Of a stretch of DNA of 64,000 nucleotides, positions 34,072 to 47,435 are shown in pieces. The stretch comes from Lunularia cruciata (taxonomy: Eukaryota; Streptophyta; Marchantiopsida; Lunulariales; Lunulariaceae): assembly GCA_948567375.1 (NCBI GenBank), contig OX419762.1, positions 54,826,841-54,890,840 of the forward strand, written 5' to 3'. Both the position numbers and the translations under genes were made by a program. The first letter of the stretch is position 1. Every line of letters begins with the position of its first letter. The notes under the pieces were generated by a model. That model saw only the letters and a program-made list of their open reading frames with translations, ran no database searches and was not told the DNA's origin.

Positions 34072-37000
34072 TGTGACAACCCGGCAAATATTACTTTTGC
34101 GGTAATCGAGTAAGTAAAGTTTGTTCCCACAGAGATACAAGTCAGAATTGGTCAAATACAAAGTCAAACAGTAACATGTAGTTCTTCTTGGTTGCGTCTT
34201 TAATCTCTCAGGTAGAAACCACACCCAGAAGAGAGTAACAAGCACTGATTTGCAGTCTTGTCACAAAGTAACACTTCTTAATCACAACACCAACAAACCT
34301 TTCCAAACAATCTTGATTGTGATGATTCAGGCTCTCCCAAAAATGGCACTTCACTGCAAAACAACTTTGCCTCCAAATTGTGTTCCACCCCTCCATTGAA
34401 GGCACAACTTCCTCGATCAAAATTGCTTCACATCAACCTCACACTGCACTCACAAATGCAGAATACTACCAACACTACAATTCCTCTCAGATCTGTCAAG
34501 GCATTGCCTCGATTGCACTTTACTCAGGAGCAAACACACAGAATGAAGATCAAGGCTGTGGAATCCAACATCCAACAAGCACACTGATTTGCACTTTGAA
34601 TTTCTCCACACACTCACAAACACAATTGCAAAGCTGATACTCGGAATCAAGCTCATACTCGGAATCAAGCTCAAGCAATGAGCACTGCTTCACAACACTT
34701 TGCTTTATCTATTTTCAGCAATTATGAGCACTGAACAACAATTCTCTGCAAATGCCACTCTTAAATAGTGAACAAATCAACAGTTCTAACAACTATACCG
34801 TTCTACAACAACTTTTCTAACTTGCAGATTTGAAATGACAATGCACCTCTTCATATCTACCTCTTCAAATCTCAAAACTGTTACTAATCCAATCCGATGT
34901 CTACTTTGTCATCGGCTTTCAAACTTGAACCCAAAGTAAATTTACTTCCTACTATTTTTTCCTCGGGTCTTGTATCTTCTTCTTCTACTACCAGATCTAG
35001 TAATTCTCTTTCCTGATCTAAAATTCCACTAGTGGGTAATCTATCTAACTCTTCATCTCTTGACCCACTCTTCTCTAATGTCTCCACTTGTAACTCCGAA
35101 GACATTTGTACTCCTATGTTATCTACTTCGGGTTTTGCTCTAACATCTTTCCGAAGCTTTTCTATCTCTATTTTCACTAAATCTAATCTAATCGCAATAT
35201 TATCTTCTACCTCTAAGATCTTTCTGTCTACACGAGTTTTGAGACTAATCAACAAGACATTCATATCTGTATCCTTTGCTTGTCTTTGCCTTGTCTCTTG
35301 CACCAACAACTTCAACTCGTGCAGCCTTGTCTCTTCAATCCAAATGCTGGCCTCTGTACTTAACATTGCACATTTAAAGGACTATCTCCTTCAATGGCTC
35401 CAATTTTGTCTTCCTCTCACGTTTATGATCTGCGAGCCAATCCTCTTGGTACATCGCCAACTCCGCCTCAAACTCGGCTTTCACCAACTCCTTCTCCTTC
35501 TCCTTTTGGACAACCTTCTCCTCTTGATTACGAAGTAAATCTCGTAATTGGTCTTCTTCTCTGTATCGTGCCGCCAACTCTTGTTGCCAAAGCTACTTCT
35601 TCTCCTTGACACTCTCCATCACCCTATCGAGCTCTTGTTCTTTTGCAGCCACTCTCACCATAGCATGGATTACCTCTACTCTTGAATCAACAAACTGCTG
35701 CTTCAAGATCTCATACTCCGCTACTTGTCTCTCCCTTGCTATGTCACTCTTCTTCACAAGATCCTCTCAATAACTTACTTCTCTCTTCAGGTCTTCAATT
35801 ACTTGACTTCTCACCACTGCCTCCACTCGCAGCACTTCCCTTTCCTCCTCACCTTGGGTTATACTCTTCTTCAACTCCAAGTTTTCTTCTTCTAATCTGG
35901 TCAATACCTGCAATACAGTCTTTACCTCCGGACATGTCGACTGCATCTCCTTCTTTTTGTACTCCAACTTTACCAATAGAGGACATACCACATCCCGCAA
36001 GTACTCCACTCCATTGCTTGGGGTTACTTCTTCTTGCGTGGCCACTTGTCTTTGTACTTCATGTTCATCCGATACTCGCCTTCTTCTCTGCAATCTTCGT
36101 ATCTGAATTGACGCCTCACTTCCCTAGCTTTCACTTACCTCTTCTTTTGCATTACTCGGCCCCGCTTCACACTTTGCCTTACGTCTCAAACGAACTCCTC
36201 TCTGCATTGCAATCTTCTTCTCTTAGGGCATAGTTACTTCGTCTTCCAACTGTGTAATTATCTTCGGCTTCAATTTTTGCTTGCACTTCTTCTTCTTTGT
36301 ATTCTTCAGCCGCTGGCGCCGATGTCATTTCTCCCCCTTCATTGCTATCGCTACTTGTATCTCCTCTCTGCAGCGTTAGCTCAAGCTCCTCCTTGTGTTC
36401 CAACTCTTCAGTCTTGAGCTCGGCATCACCTTCTAAGTGTTTGTCCTCCGACTTGATTACCACCATACCTCGCCTCGGGTTGCCTCTCCGTGTCTTCCGG
36501 GGTTTCTTCATGTCTTTGGCTTCACCTTGCCGACTCCTCTTCTTTGTAGTCGGTGTACTCACTGCGACCTCCACGTTCTTCCCTATCTTTGTGTAGTAGT
36601 CGTCGGTGCTCCTGATCTGCAAGATGTATTGCTGCTCCTCGATGTTGACCTCCTTTCACAAATCAGGATGGAAGTGCGACACCATCCGAGTCCGCTCCGC
36701 TGAGTTCAGCAAATTGAGCCTGAGGTAGAAATGTGTTGCAAATGGCACAATGTAGTGTGGAGGCAACTTATCTCGCAAACTCCACACCATCTGCCTTGTT
36801 CTCCCGTGGAAACACCTCGCCCAATTGATCGGTTCTCGTGCAAATAGCTTGTGAAAGAACACCGCATCACATAAGTGGTTCTCTCCGGCTTGAGGATGGC
36901 CATCAATGCACTCACAGGGTCTTTGTAGCTCTCAACCTTGTACCCATTCTTCGTCTGCTTTGACGAGAAGGCATCTCTCACCTCTTGGGTCTCTTGAGCT

Positions 37001-37850
37001 ATCTCTCCCTTTCCCAAGAACATGGCCCCCTGCTCTGAGCCTGCTTGCTTCCCGAGTACGAGTCTCCAATCCGACTCAGTCCAGCAAGCCGGATTTCCTC
37101 TCTTCCCTTCTTCCTTGGGTCCATTGAGACACTTTCTCTCGATGATTTCTATCATGAAACTTGGAAAGCTCACATTCCAGTTCCATGCCAAAAACGTGAT
37201 GAGAAGTCGGCTGAAGACTTCGATCCTAGCTATTACATCTAACTTCCAAATTGCATGATTTCTCACTGCAAATTCAAAGTTCTTCTTTCCTCCTCCCATC
37301 TCTTCTACCTTCTCACTTTCTCTTGATTTCACTCTCGCAACTTCTCCGTTATGCACTAATGCGATTCCAACTCTATTTCCCTTCCCACGATCACCTGCAA
37401 GACGACTTCTCAATGGCGAAGGAAAATTACTCAACATTTTGTCGTTGCAAGTTCAATTTTTATAGAGTTGCACTTCTTTGTCTTTCTTCACTTCAAGTTT
37501 CTACCAAGAAATCACACCTCCTGCATGCACCTGTCACTGTCAATCAACCTTCACCCGTATGGGCCGCCGGTTTTTGAATGGTCCCTTCTTCAATTTCTCG
37601 CCCTAATGAAAGGTTGTTAGACTGTCTTCGCCTCGGATTGAGCTCCCCTCGATAGGAAGACAATTTACTTTGGGTTGTATGCTGACAGGGCATTTCCAAG
37701 TACTTTGCCTTATGACCCGAAGTCACTTTACTTTGGGTTTTATCCCGAAGACTCTTTTCTTTGCCTTCTTCGGCCATACAGGCGCAATCTGACTTCTCTA
37801 TACACTTCTTCTTCTTTATTTTGAAAAAAACAAAAAATGTGGGCACCACA
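34072..37850 (-). repeat. C2: giant solo LTR with perfect 5-bp duplication
   Basis: 3779 bp, exactly as long as C3. The termini are TGTGACAACCC and GGGCACCACA on the plus strand. GGATG lies on both sides (34067-34071 and 37851-37855). No primer site, gag or pol lies inside, so the unit is a solo LTR. The host on the right is family C gag DNA. Confidence 0.92.
34884..37437 (-). pseudogene. C2 LTR-encoded protein
   Basis: ATG at 37437 (MLSNFPSPLRSRLAG). A 243-codon frame covers the N-terminal domain with WTESDWRLVLGKQ, NGYKVESYKDP and KPERTTYVM, then shifts frame within the core near 36870. The acidic middle (frame 36622-36179) contains KKRSRQGEAKDMKKPRK and a Glu/Asp-rich stretch. The coiled coil is spread over 36093-34884 in several frames; the tail includes LHELKLLVQETRQRQAKD. 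At the codon where C3 has its first TAG, C2 has CAG; likewise at the second. Confidence 0.8.
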
Positions 37851-37855
37851 GGATG

Positions 37856-38157
37856 GCCTTGAACCAATGTTCTTTGGGTTGACGAACTTTGGCTTGAATC
37901 AAGTCCTTTAATTTGGACCTGATATCTGCAAAAAAAATTGGAGGCTTTGTCTTTGTGCTCTCTTCCAAACTCATCTCTCACGTTTAGAGTACTGCTTCCT
38001 TGATTTCTTTCTACAAGGCTTTTGCTTAAGCTCTTGCTAGAATCTTTTCCTCCTTGGCAGAAAGGATAGCTTTTGAGCGTAACCTCTTTGCCTTCTATGA
38101 AGACAAAGAAGTAGTACAAAGAAGTAGTATCATGCTTCTTCTTACCCGTGTGTGTCT
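37856..38157 (-). pseudogene. Family C gag fragment (C-terminal part)
   Basis: The minus-strand sequence matches the 52973-53240 gag fragment: a KKK-H/R-D start, Lys/Ser/Glu-rich middle with SKSLSKSLVE, then DLIQAK-type residues after RSKLK. It is host to C2 on its left and is truncated at 38158 by a B LTR scrap. Confidence 0.65.
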
Positions 38158-38313
38158 TGTGAGCCGGCTTGTCTCTCACTCAGGATGAACCTCTGATGGC
38201 TATTATGGTAGCACACCATGGACTAAGAAGGCAAGGAACCCCAACGCCATCATACTCCTCCAAGGCTAATACTCCAAGAGTCAAGACATTGCTCACTAGA
38301 GAACTCAATGAGA
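38158..38313 (-). repeat. B4: truncated B LTR
   Basis: The outer 156 bases of a B LTR (TGTGAGCCGGCTTG start), preceded by GTCT. It stops inside the sequence CTCAATGAGAG and is fused to the middle of the C4 ORF. Confidence 0.88.
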
Positions 38314-40728
38314 GGAAAGAAGAACTCCAAATTCGCAGTGAGAAATCATGCGATTCAGAGGTTAGATGTGATTGTGAGAATCGAAGTCTTGAGCCGACTT
38401 TGGATCACATTCTTGGCGTGGAACTAGAATGTAAGTTTTCCAGGTTTCATGCTTGAGATAATCAAGAGTAAGTGTTTTGATGGCCCCAAGGAAGAGGGGA
38501 AGAGAGGAAATCTGACTTGTTGGATAGAGTCTGCTTGGAGATTAATGCTCGGAAGAGAGGCAAGCGCGGAGCAGGGTGCCACATTCTTGGGGAAGGAAGA
38601 GGTAGCTGATGAAACCCAAGAAGTGAGGGATGCCTTCTCTTTGAAGAGAACAAAGAATGGGTATATGGTCGAGAGTTACAAAGATCTAATGAAGAGAGGG
38701 ATCGTGAGTGCTCTCATGGCAATCTTGAAGCCGGTGAGAATGACTTATGTGATGAAACACCAAGCGGTGTTCTTCCATAAGATGTTTGTAGGAGATCCTA
38801 TCAATTGGGCAAGGTGCTTCCATGGGAGGACAAAAAAAATGGTGTGGAATTTGTGGGATAAGTCGCCTCCACACTACATCGTGCCGTTTGCAACACATTT
38901 CTACCTCAGGCTTGAATTTGCTCAATTCGGCAGAGCGCAGCAGAATGGTGTCTCACTTCCATCCCGACTTGAGAAGAGAAGTTGATGCGGAGGAGCAACA
39001 ATACATTCTTCAACTCCAAAGCACAAATGAGTACTATGCGCAAATGGGCAAGAGCGTAGAGGTAGAAGTGAGTACCCCAAAGTTGAAGAAGCAGAGTCAA
39101 CAAGGAGAAGGCAAAGACGTGGAGAAGACCAGGAGAGGAAACCCAAGGAAAGGCATAGTGGTGATTGCATCATCAGAGGAAGACTCAGACGACAAAGCCG
39201 AGTGCAAGTCCAAAGACTCGGAACACAAGGAAGAACCAGAGCTCACACTGCAAAGTGGAGATACGAGTAGCGATAGTGATGAAGGTGGGGAGATGACGTC
39301 AGTACCTACTACTGAAGAAGAAGAATTTTAGGTGCAGCTCAAAGAAGAAAATAATGCAAACTTGGAGGACAAGGTACCCAAGCTAGAGGAGAAGAAGTTC
39401 ATGATTTAGAGAGGAGTTTGGTTGAGACGCAAGGCAAAGTGTGAAGCGGGTCTGAGCAAGGCAAGGGAAGAGGCAAATGCTAGCTCGAGGAGTGAAGCGT
39501 CTATTCTGATACAATGACTGCAGAGAAGAAGGTGAGTAACGAGTGAAGAAGAGGTAAAGAAGGAGATCTCTATGCAGATGGAAGTAGGTGTGAATGATGG
39601 AGTAGAGTACTTGTGAGAAATTGTGTGCCCGTTGTTAGTAAAGTTGGAGCACAAGAAGAAGGAGATGCAGTTGACATGTCCGGAGGTGAAGATTGTGTTG
39701 TAGGTTTTGGCAAGACTAGAAGAAGGGAAATCAGAGTTGAAGAAGAGTATAACCCAAGGCAAGGAGGAAAGGGAAGTACCGTGAGGGGATGCAGTAGTAC
39801 AGGGTCAAGTTATTGAGGACTTGAAGAGAGAAGCGAGGTATCAAGAAGAACTTGTGAAGAAGAGTGACATAGCAAGGGAGAGACAAGTAGCAGAGTACAA
39901 AATCTTGAAGCAGCAGTTTGCTGATTCCAGACGAGAAATTATCCATGCTATGGCAAGGGTAGCAGAGAAGGAACAAGAGCTTGATAGAGTGATCAAGAGT
40001 GTAGAAGAGAAGAAGCAACTGTGGCAGCGGGAGTTGACGGTGAGATATAGGGAAGAAGAGCAATTATGAGAGTTACTTCGTAATCAAGAGGAGAAGATTG
40101 TGCAAAAGGAGAAGGAGAAAGAAAATGTGAAAGCCGCATTTGAGGCAGAGTTGGCAATGTACAGGGAAGATTGGCTTGCAGATCGGGAGCATGAAAGGAA
40201 GATGAGATTGGAGCCATTGAAGAAGATCGTAATCAGGATGAATGCAATGCTAAGTACAAAAGCCAGTGTTTGTATTGAAGAGACGAGGCTGCACGAGTTG
40301 AAGTTGTTGGTGTAGGAGGCAAGGAGGAGACATGCAAAGGATACAGACTTGAATGCTTTGTTAATAAGTCTCAGAATTCAAGTAGATAGAAAGATATTGG
40401 AGGTCAAAGACAATATCACGCTAAGATTAGATCTAGTGAAGTTAGAGATAGATAAACTTTGGAAAGATGTTAGAGCCAAACCCAAAGTAGTTGAAGTAGG
40501 AGTGCAGATGTCTTCAGAGTTACTATTGGAGACATTAGAGAAGAGTGGGTCAGAAGATAAGGAGTTTGATAGATTACCCACTAGTGAAATTTCAGAATTA
40601 TTATTTCAGAATTAGATTTGGTAAAAGATGTAGGAGTTATGAAACCCAAGGACAAAGTAGTAGGAAGTACAGTTACTTCGGGATTGGGTTTGAAAGCCAA
40701 AGAAGAAGTTGACATTGGATCAGATTAG
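38314..40728 (+). pseudogene. C4 LTR-encoded protein
   Basis: Lacks the N-terminal 50 or so codons. The N-terminal core is in one frame from 38449 to about 38940 (WRLMLGREASAEQGATFLG, VMKHQAVFFHKMF, INWARCFHGRTKKMVWNL), shifts, and continues with EEQQYILQLQSTNEYYAQ. An acidic middle follows, then a coiled coil with KQQFADSRREIIHAMARVA and VDRKILEVKDNITLRLDL, ending TAG at 40726-40728. A TAG within FMI-stop-RGVW (about 39406) lies at the same codon as the second TAG of C3, where C2 has CAG. Confidence 0.8.
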
Positions 40729-41105
40729 AAACCGGTTTGAAATTTGAATAGGCAGATATGAAGAGGTGCATTTTCATTTTGGATCTGCAGGTTTGTAGAG
40801 TCATTAGGAAGAGATACCTTAGGAAGATAACTATTGATTGCTTCATTATTTAAGAGTGGCATTCGCAGTATTGTGTTGTTTAGTGCTCATAATTCTGAGA
40901 AGAGATAAAGCAAAGTGCTATGAAGTTGTACTCGTTGCTTAAGCTTGATTTCGAGTATCAACTTTGTGATTGTGTTTGTGAGTGTGTGGAGAAATTCGAA
41001 GTGCAAGTTAGAGTGCTTGTTGGATGTTGGATTCCGCACCCTTGATCTTCATTTGGTGTGTTTGATCCTAAGTGAAGTGCAATCGAAGCAATGCCTCGAC
41101 AGATC
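38314..41105 (+). repeat. C4: family C LTR, left part missing, first segment
   Basis: Plus-strand family C LTR starting inside the ORF (AGAAGAACTCC matches C2 and C3) and running to 41105, where B5 is inserted at GATC. It continues at 52551 and ends at 52972. It belongs to the C2/C3 subgroup. The upstream roughly 550 bases, with the LTR start and promoter, are lost at the B4 junction. Confidence 0.88.
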
Positions 41106-41797
41106 TATAATACCCATTTGTGCATGTGTGTGGTATTATGATATTTAGCTTGGTATTACAAGTACTTAAGAGATATTATTTATATAGAGATAAATGATGG
41201 TTCTATATTAGTCATGGTTAGCTAAATTTAGTCTTAGCTAAGATAGAGGGGACCTTACTTTAGAGGAAGTAGAAAAGATGAGCACCACTATTTTGGATTC
41301 TAGTGTGTTGACTTGGTATTATTCCTAGGTGTTTGGCTTTGAGGAAAGAGTTGAGACCTCTTGGGTCCGCAAGCCTTTTTGTTTTGGATTCTTCTTTAGT
41401 CCAAGGATAGCCCATGTGAAGGAATCCTTGATTTAGTGGTTGGGTCAAGATAAGACCACATGCTTAGGGGAATATGCCCATGTGAATGGATATCCCTTTC
41501 TACTTTTTGACTTTACTTGACTTTTAGTCTAGTAACTTGAATTACTACGGTAATTAGTAACTTTGATACGTAACTATTTCACAAGTATATAAACAAGGGG
41601 TGAGGAGGTACTCATCATCCTTTCATTTGCAAATATCTCTCTCTCATTGAGTTCTCTAGTGAACAATGTCTTGAGTCTTGGAGTGTTAGCCTTGGAGGAG
41701 TATGATGGAGTTGGGGTTCCTTGCCTTCTTATTCCATGGTGCGCTACTATAATAGCCATCCAAGGCTCATCCTGAGTGAGAGACAGGCCGGCTCACA
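41106..41797 (+). repeat. B5 5' LTR
   Basis: 692 bp; start TATAATACCC (decayed from TGTAACACCC), end GGCCGGCTCACA. Confidence 0.95.
41586..41593 (+). promoter_or_regulatory. TATA box of the B5 5' LTR
   Basis: TATATAAA about 480 bases into the LTR, followed by an AAGGGG segment; present at the same place in every complete B LTR. It implies a U3 of roughly 500 bases and a short R/U5. Confidence 0.65.
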
Positions 41798-41801
41798 TTT
41801 T

Positions 41802-41820
41802 TGGTTCCGTTGCCGGGACC
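41802..41820 (+). other. B5 primer-binding site, tRNA-Asp-like
   Basis: TGGTTCCGTTGCCGGGACC four bases after the LTR, identical to B1. Confidence 0.75.
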
Positions 41821-42655
41821 TCTCTAAAAGGCAAGATAATGTTCCGCGTCCAATTCTACATTAGGCAGAAGGAGGCTATGAGAGCTCACTTGGAGAGAAC
41901 ATTAGGAAAGGAGAGGGCTGAACTTATGTTAGAGAACCAAGATCCATTTGTATACCTGTAGTTCATTATGATATCTTTGAGGTGATTTTGTACATCTTGT
42001 ACACATGAGAGGAATTGGAGAGATTGTGTGAGGTGGATTGCAGATTTTGGGGATTAAGGTGATTTTGGGCAAAATTTCAAGTTTGAGATCTGGACTTGAA
42101 ATTTCTACACATGATAGCTTGGGTTCTCTTTCAGTTAGGACACTTCAAATTATTGTGAGAGCTACTATGCGCACTGGGCTAGAATTTTTGAAAGTTGATA
42201 GGGTAAAGTGCTCCCGCAACTGCATGCTCTTTGGAAAATTGTACAGAGTTTGCCATTTCTCCAATTTTTGGTGAATTCTCCTGAAAAATTCTAAGAAAAT
42301 TCAGTGCATTGTATCCTACCTGCTGCAACAAAAAATAGAGAGTGACCGTTCTTGTGCAGGGAGTTATGAGTTTTTAAAGTGAGGGGGGTGGTTTTGAGAC
42401 CAAATCTGAAATATGTGTGCTGAATAGAGAGGTGTGTAGACCAAACCGCTTGATAAAAAGATCTGAAATTTTGTAGGGAGGGACTCCCTAGAGTTTTGAT
42501 CAAGTGTGCAAAATTTCAGAGGACTGTGACATACGGATTGGGAGATTTGAGTGACATTGTGAGGAAGGGTCAATTCTGCAGAGTGGAGATCTCATGCATG
42601 AGGAGTTTGAGATCAACAAAAAGTATGTTTGAGTGTTTAGATTCATCTTGGGAAC
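41821..42655 (+). other. B5 untranslated leader
   Basis: Leader between primer site and ORF1. The small leader ORF begins at ATG 41839 but ends early at 41961 (40 codons) compared with B1 and B2. No other feature is seen. Confidence 0.4.
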
Positions 42656-43124
42656 ATGGAGGGTCCTCAAGAGTGGAAATTGAGATTATGCAAGGTTCCC
42701 TAAGGGTTTGATTGTAGGGGTGGATTTGAGGAAAAGAGAGTTTACAATAGAATTTGAAGAGAGTGTTGAGAGGATCCAAAAACTTACACCGCTTGGAGGA
42801 AAGAGTGAGTCTATGTGCTTTCTATGTGGAGAGAAGGGACATAAGGCACGTTCATATCCATTGACCTTTGAGAGAAAGAGATTGAGGGAAAGGAGAGGCT
42901 TAATTGACTTGGGTTTGCATGTTGGACCTTCTTCACCAAGATTAGGAGGGAGAAGATCTAAGACCAAGGAGTTGTGTGAGGTTTGTGGAGTGGAAGGACT
43001 TCCAAAAGGACATGAGTGTAGTGGAGTAAAAGCACTTTTGGAGACTTTGGTGAAGGATCTTGGAGAGAGTGTTAGTATAGCTACAGAAATACTACCACCT
43101 TCATCAGCTCATTCTCAAGATTAG
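42656..43124 (+). pseudogene. B5 ORF1, broken
   Basis: ATG at 42656 opens MEGPQEWK, but a TAA follows after about 15 codons and the frame then shifts. The rest is open to 43124 with the knuckle CFLCGEKGHKARSY (the last cysteine is now tyrosine) and the second cluster CEVCGVEGLPKGHEC. It is the homologue of the intact ORF1 in B1 and B2. Confidence 0.7.
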
Positions 43125-43354
43125 TGATGGAGATAATCTTTCAACTTATGGATAAACTATCCATGAGGGTTCGATTAATATGCACTCTAGGATTTGATGT
43201 TGCTATAGAAATCTTGGAGCAACCTGAACTTTTTGTGTTCCCTAGAGTGGATTATTCTCAGATGGTGTTAGTCATGTATATACTCTATTAGTTATAGAGT
43301 GAGAGAAAAGAAAAGAGAAAAAATTGAGAGAAAGAAAGATAGTGAGAGGTTAAG

Positions 43355-44650
43355 ATGGGGAAACTTCCGGTTTTCTTTGGCAAGGATGGAGAAAATGTGG
43401 AGGCCTTTGTGAGAGACTTCAAGAGAGCTTGCATACGAAAAAATGAGAGGAGGAAGAATGAGTGGGCCTCATTATTACCAGATTTCTTTGAGGATGCAAC
43501 ACTTACATGGTATGAGTCAAAATACCAAAAGAGAGAGAGGAGAGATGGGGAAGAGGAGTCTTGGGAGACTTTGACTTCAGCACTCATTGAGAACTTTCTT
43601 CCTGATGAGAGTTATGAGAGATTGATGAGTGAGATTACATTTCTCCAGCAAGGAGAAGGAGAGAAAGTGAGAGTCTATGTGAAAAGAGTGGAAAAGTAAG
43701 AGTCTAGATTTCGCATAGTGTTGAGGAAGGGTGGGATGATGTGGAGACTACAATGATTGGCATAGGGGACATGCTCACCAAGAATTTTGTGGGAGGGTTG
43801 AGGCCACAAATTAGAAGCAAGGTGAGATATGAGAAACCTTCTTCCAAGGTTGAAGCTATCAAGATTGCAATTTGTATGGAGGAGAGTTTGGAAGGGGATG
43901 AGAGTGATTTGGTGGTGAAGGAGGTTGTGCATCCTCCTCAAGGCTACAAGTATGGTGGAACTTTTGATACTTTGGTGGCAAGGGTTGCACCACAAGTAGT
44001 GGTTGCTCCAGTTCTTGCACCTCCACCAAAAGATCCACTTCAAACCATCACAGAACAACTTGCGGATCTCAAGATCAATGTGGTGCAACTATGGGAGAGG
44101 AGAGAGGTGGATCAGAATGTAGGAAGAGGGCCTAGGAGTTATGGAACCACCTTTTCAGCCAACCAGCCAACAATTTCACTGATAGAAATTGTTTTGGTTG
44201 TGGAGGAAGAGGCCATATCCAAAGGAATTGCCCAAATTCCACTTACCATGGAGGAAGGGGTTATGAGGGAGCCAATAGAGGGAAAGAGGGAGGTAGTGAA
44301 ACCCAAGTGGCTCCTAATCCCAACAAAGGTAAGGAGATAGCATCCATAGATGTGGTTGAGAGCAAGTATGAGAAGGGAGAGTGCTCAAACTCCAAGGGTC
44401 TTAATTTGGAGCTTTTGGCACAAGAGAAGAAGAGAGCTCATTTTGCAGAGGATGTTCACTCTTCTCAAGGATTCACTCCAAGCAAGGATACTCCTATGTC
44501 TTCTAGGAGCACTCGCACCTCAACACCATCAACAACAAAGACTCCAAGGAAGAAGTTGGGGATGGAGGACTTCTTGATCTCAAAGCAACAATGGAACTAT
44601 AATGTGTTGGAGGATGTTGGTAGTCACAAGGCTAACATCACAGTGGGCTA
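43355..44650 (+). pseudogene. B5 gag
   Basis: ATG at 43355 (MGKLPVFFGKDGEN). The gag domain is open for 114 codons to a TAA at 43697, followed by a frameshift near 43735. The region from 43741 is open for 199 codons but in the zinc-knuckle stretch it is out of frame (near 44190 the knuckle is only readable in another frame). The Ser/Thr-rich tail at 44307-44651 ends in a TAA near 44650. Confidence 0.86.
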
Positions 44651-46643
44651 ATTAATTGCTTTGAACCCTACCTTGAGAAAGGAGCTTAGAGGTGGTTTGA
44701 GTTCTACAAGGAGCAAGAGGAAGAAGAAGGCAAAAGTTCCAGTATCAATGGGGGTGGTGGATGCCAAGCCAGCACCATGGGAGGCTTGTGAACATGCCTC
44801 CAAGATTGATGTGAGAGTGAATGTTCACAACATCAAGGATGCATTGGTTGATGGAGGATCAACAGTAAATGTCATGTCAGAAAAGTTGATGAAGAAGTTG
44901 GGTATAATACCCTTAAGACCTTCAACATTTGTGGTGAGCATGGCAAACAAGCAACAAGTTCAACCAGTAGGGGTGATGGATAAAGTGGTAGTTTCAGTTT
45001 CAATTGGGAGCTCAAAATCTCATGACTTTCCAAGTCTTGAAAGATTCAAGCTATGACTTACTTCTTGGGAGGCCATGGTTGAGAGCATCACACACAACTG
45101 ATCAATGGCACAAAGGGTACATGAGGATTGGGCCATCAAACCATAGAGTCACAGTTCCTATGACTAACACCACCAACACTTCACATTCAGATACACCATC
45201 TTCTGATTATTGGGAATCAGATTTTGAAGAAGGAGCTTCAGGTGTGGACACAAGCATGGAAGAGGAAACTTCCACGAAGGAGGACAAATCTGAATCTGAT
45301 TCAGATGTGTATCCTTTGTGTGCTATGGATTTTGCACCTAAGCCAGAGGTTTTGAAGGACCCAGAAAAATCACCATTGACACTTGAGGAGGTAGAGAGAA
45401 GGTTAGCTACCCTCAAGTATGGCCCAAATGTTACCAAGGAGGAGAAGGTGAGATTTGTGGAGATTTTCCGCAAGCTCATCTATGTGTTTGCTTGAAGTTA
45501 CAAGGATTTGAAGGAAGTCACCTTGGAGGAGCACAAGATAGAGGTAGAGTCACATGCAAGACCAATCCACCAAAAGCAACATCGCATTAGCCCACCAATA
45601 TCTTTGGTTGTGAAGGAGGAGATTGATAAGCTCAAGGAGGCTGGATTTATCTTTGAGGTAGAGAATTCAGAATGGGTGTCTCCAATTGTCATCCATTGCC
45701 ATTCATTGATGAGATCTTGGAGGAGGTTGCAGGTCATGAGAGGTATAGTTTTGGAGATGGTTAAAGTGGATATAACCAAATCAAGATTGCACCAGAGCAT
45801 CAACAACTCACCACATTCACCACACCTTGGGGAACTTACGCTTTCAAGGTCATGCCTTTTGGGCTTTGCAATGCTCCAACCACATTCCAACGGTTCATGA
45901 ACAAGGTATTTGAACGTTTCATTGGGAAATTTGTGAGAGACTTCATTGATGACTTTTGTGTCTATGGAAGCAAGGAGGAGCACTTTGAGCACCTAATCAA
46001 AGTCTTGCAACACTTGGATGAGGCAAATGCATCACTCAACCCAGAGAAGTTCATTTTTGGATGTGAAGAAGGTCTACTTTTGGGGCACATCATCTCCAAG
46101 GATGGAATAGCAATTGATCCTCAGAAGGTGAGGAAAATCTCAGACCTTCCATTCTCTTTAAGCTTGACAAAGTTACGCCAATTCTTGGGGATGGTTGGAT
46201 ACTATAGGAGGTTCATCTACTCATTTTCTAACAAGGATTATGCATTGACCATCTACATGAAGAAGGGTGTAGATTACATGGTGATTTTGGAAGACAAGGA
46301 GGCTCTCAAAGCTTTTGAGGAGCTCAAGCAATCCCTTGTTGTAGCTCCAATTCTTGCTAAACCTGATTGGAGTAAGCCTTTCATCCTCTACACTGATGCT
46401 TCTAATGTAGCTATAGGATGCACTCTTAGTCAATAAGACCAAGATGGGCATGATCATCCAATAGCTTATGCTAGTAGGCAGATGGTTTCAGCAGAGAAGA
46501 ACTACTCTGTCACGGAGAGAGAAGGGTTGGCAGTGATCTTTGGTCTCAAGAAGTTTAGACACTACTTGATTGGAGGGAAAGCCACCATTGTCACGGATCA
46601 CAAGACTTTGAAGTACATCTTCAACAAGCCTAATGTTGAAGGG
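44651..46643 (+). pseudogene. B5 pol part 1: protease, RT, RNase H
   Basis: Protease with LVDGGSTVNVM near 44855 and LLLGRPWL near 45060. The acidic linker follows, with a TGA at 45493. RT lacks about 120 bases near 45693: WVSPIVI is joined directly to sequence that encodes PFIDEILEE in other copies, removing the KKNGKLRVCVDY block. MPFGLCNAPTTFQ and catalytic FIDDF near 45940 are kept. RNase H contains TDASNVAIGC near 46390. The frame reaches FNKPNVEG at 46643, where C3 is inserted. Confidence 0.9.
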
Positions 46644-47435
46644 TATGACAACCCGGCAAATATCACTTTTGCGGTAATTGGGTAAGTAAAGTTCGTTCCC
46701 GTAGAGATACAAGTCAGAAATGTCCAAATACAAAGCAAAGTAACAATGTAGTTCTTCTTGAGTTCTTCTTTAGTCTCTCGGGTAGAAACCACACCCAGAA
46801 GAGAGTAACAAGCACTGACTCGCAGTCTTGTCACAAATTAACACTTCTTAATCACAACTCCTTCAATTCTTTCCAAACAATCTTGATTGTGATGATTCAG
46901 GCTCTCTCTAAAACGGCACTTCACTGCAAAATGACTTCACCTCAGAATTGTGTTCCACCCCTCCACTGAAGGCACAACTTCCTCAATCGAAATTGCTTCA
47001 CATCAACTTCGCACTGCACTCACAAATGCAGAATACTACCAACACTACAATTCCTCTCAGATCTGTCAAGGCATTGCTCCGATTGCACTTCACTCAGGAT
47101 CAAACACACAGAATGAAGATCAAGGCTGTGGAATCTAACATCCAACAAGCACTCTCACTTGCACTTCGAATTTCTCCAAACACTCACAATCACAAATACA
47201 AAGTTGATACTTGGAATCAAGCTCAAGCGACGAGCACTGCTTCACAGCACTTCGCTTTATCTATTCTCAGAAATAATGAGCACTGAACAACATAATACTG
47301 CGAATGCCACTCTTAAATAGTGAAGCAATCGACAGTTCTAACAACTATACCGTTCTACAACAACTGTTCTAACCTGCAGATCCGAAATGACAATGCACCT
47401 CTTCATATCTGCCCCTTCAAATCTCAAATTGGTTA

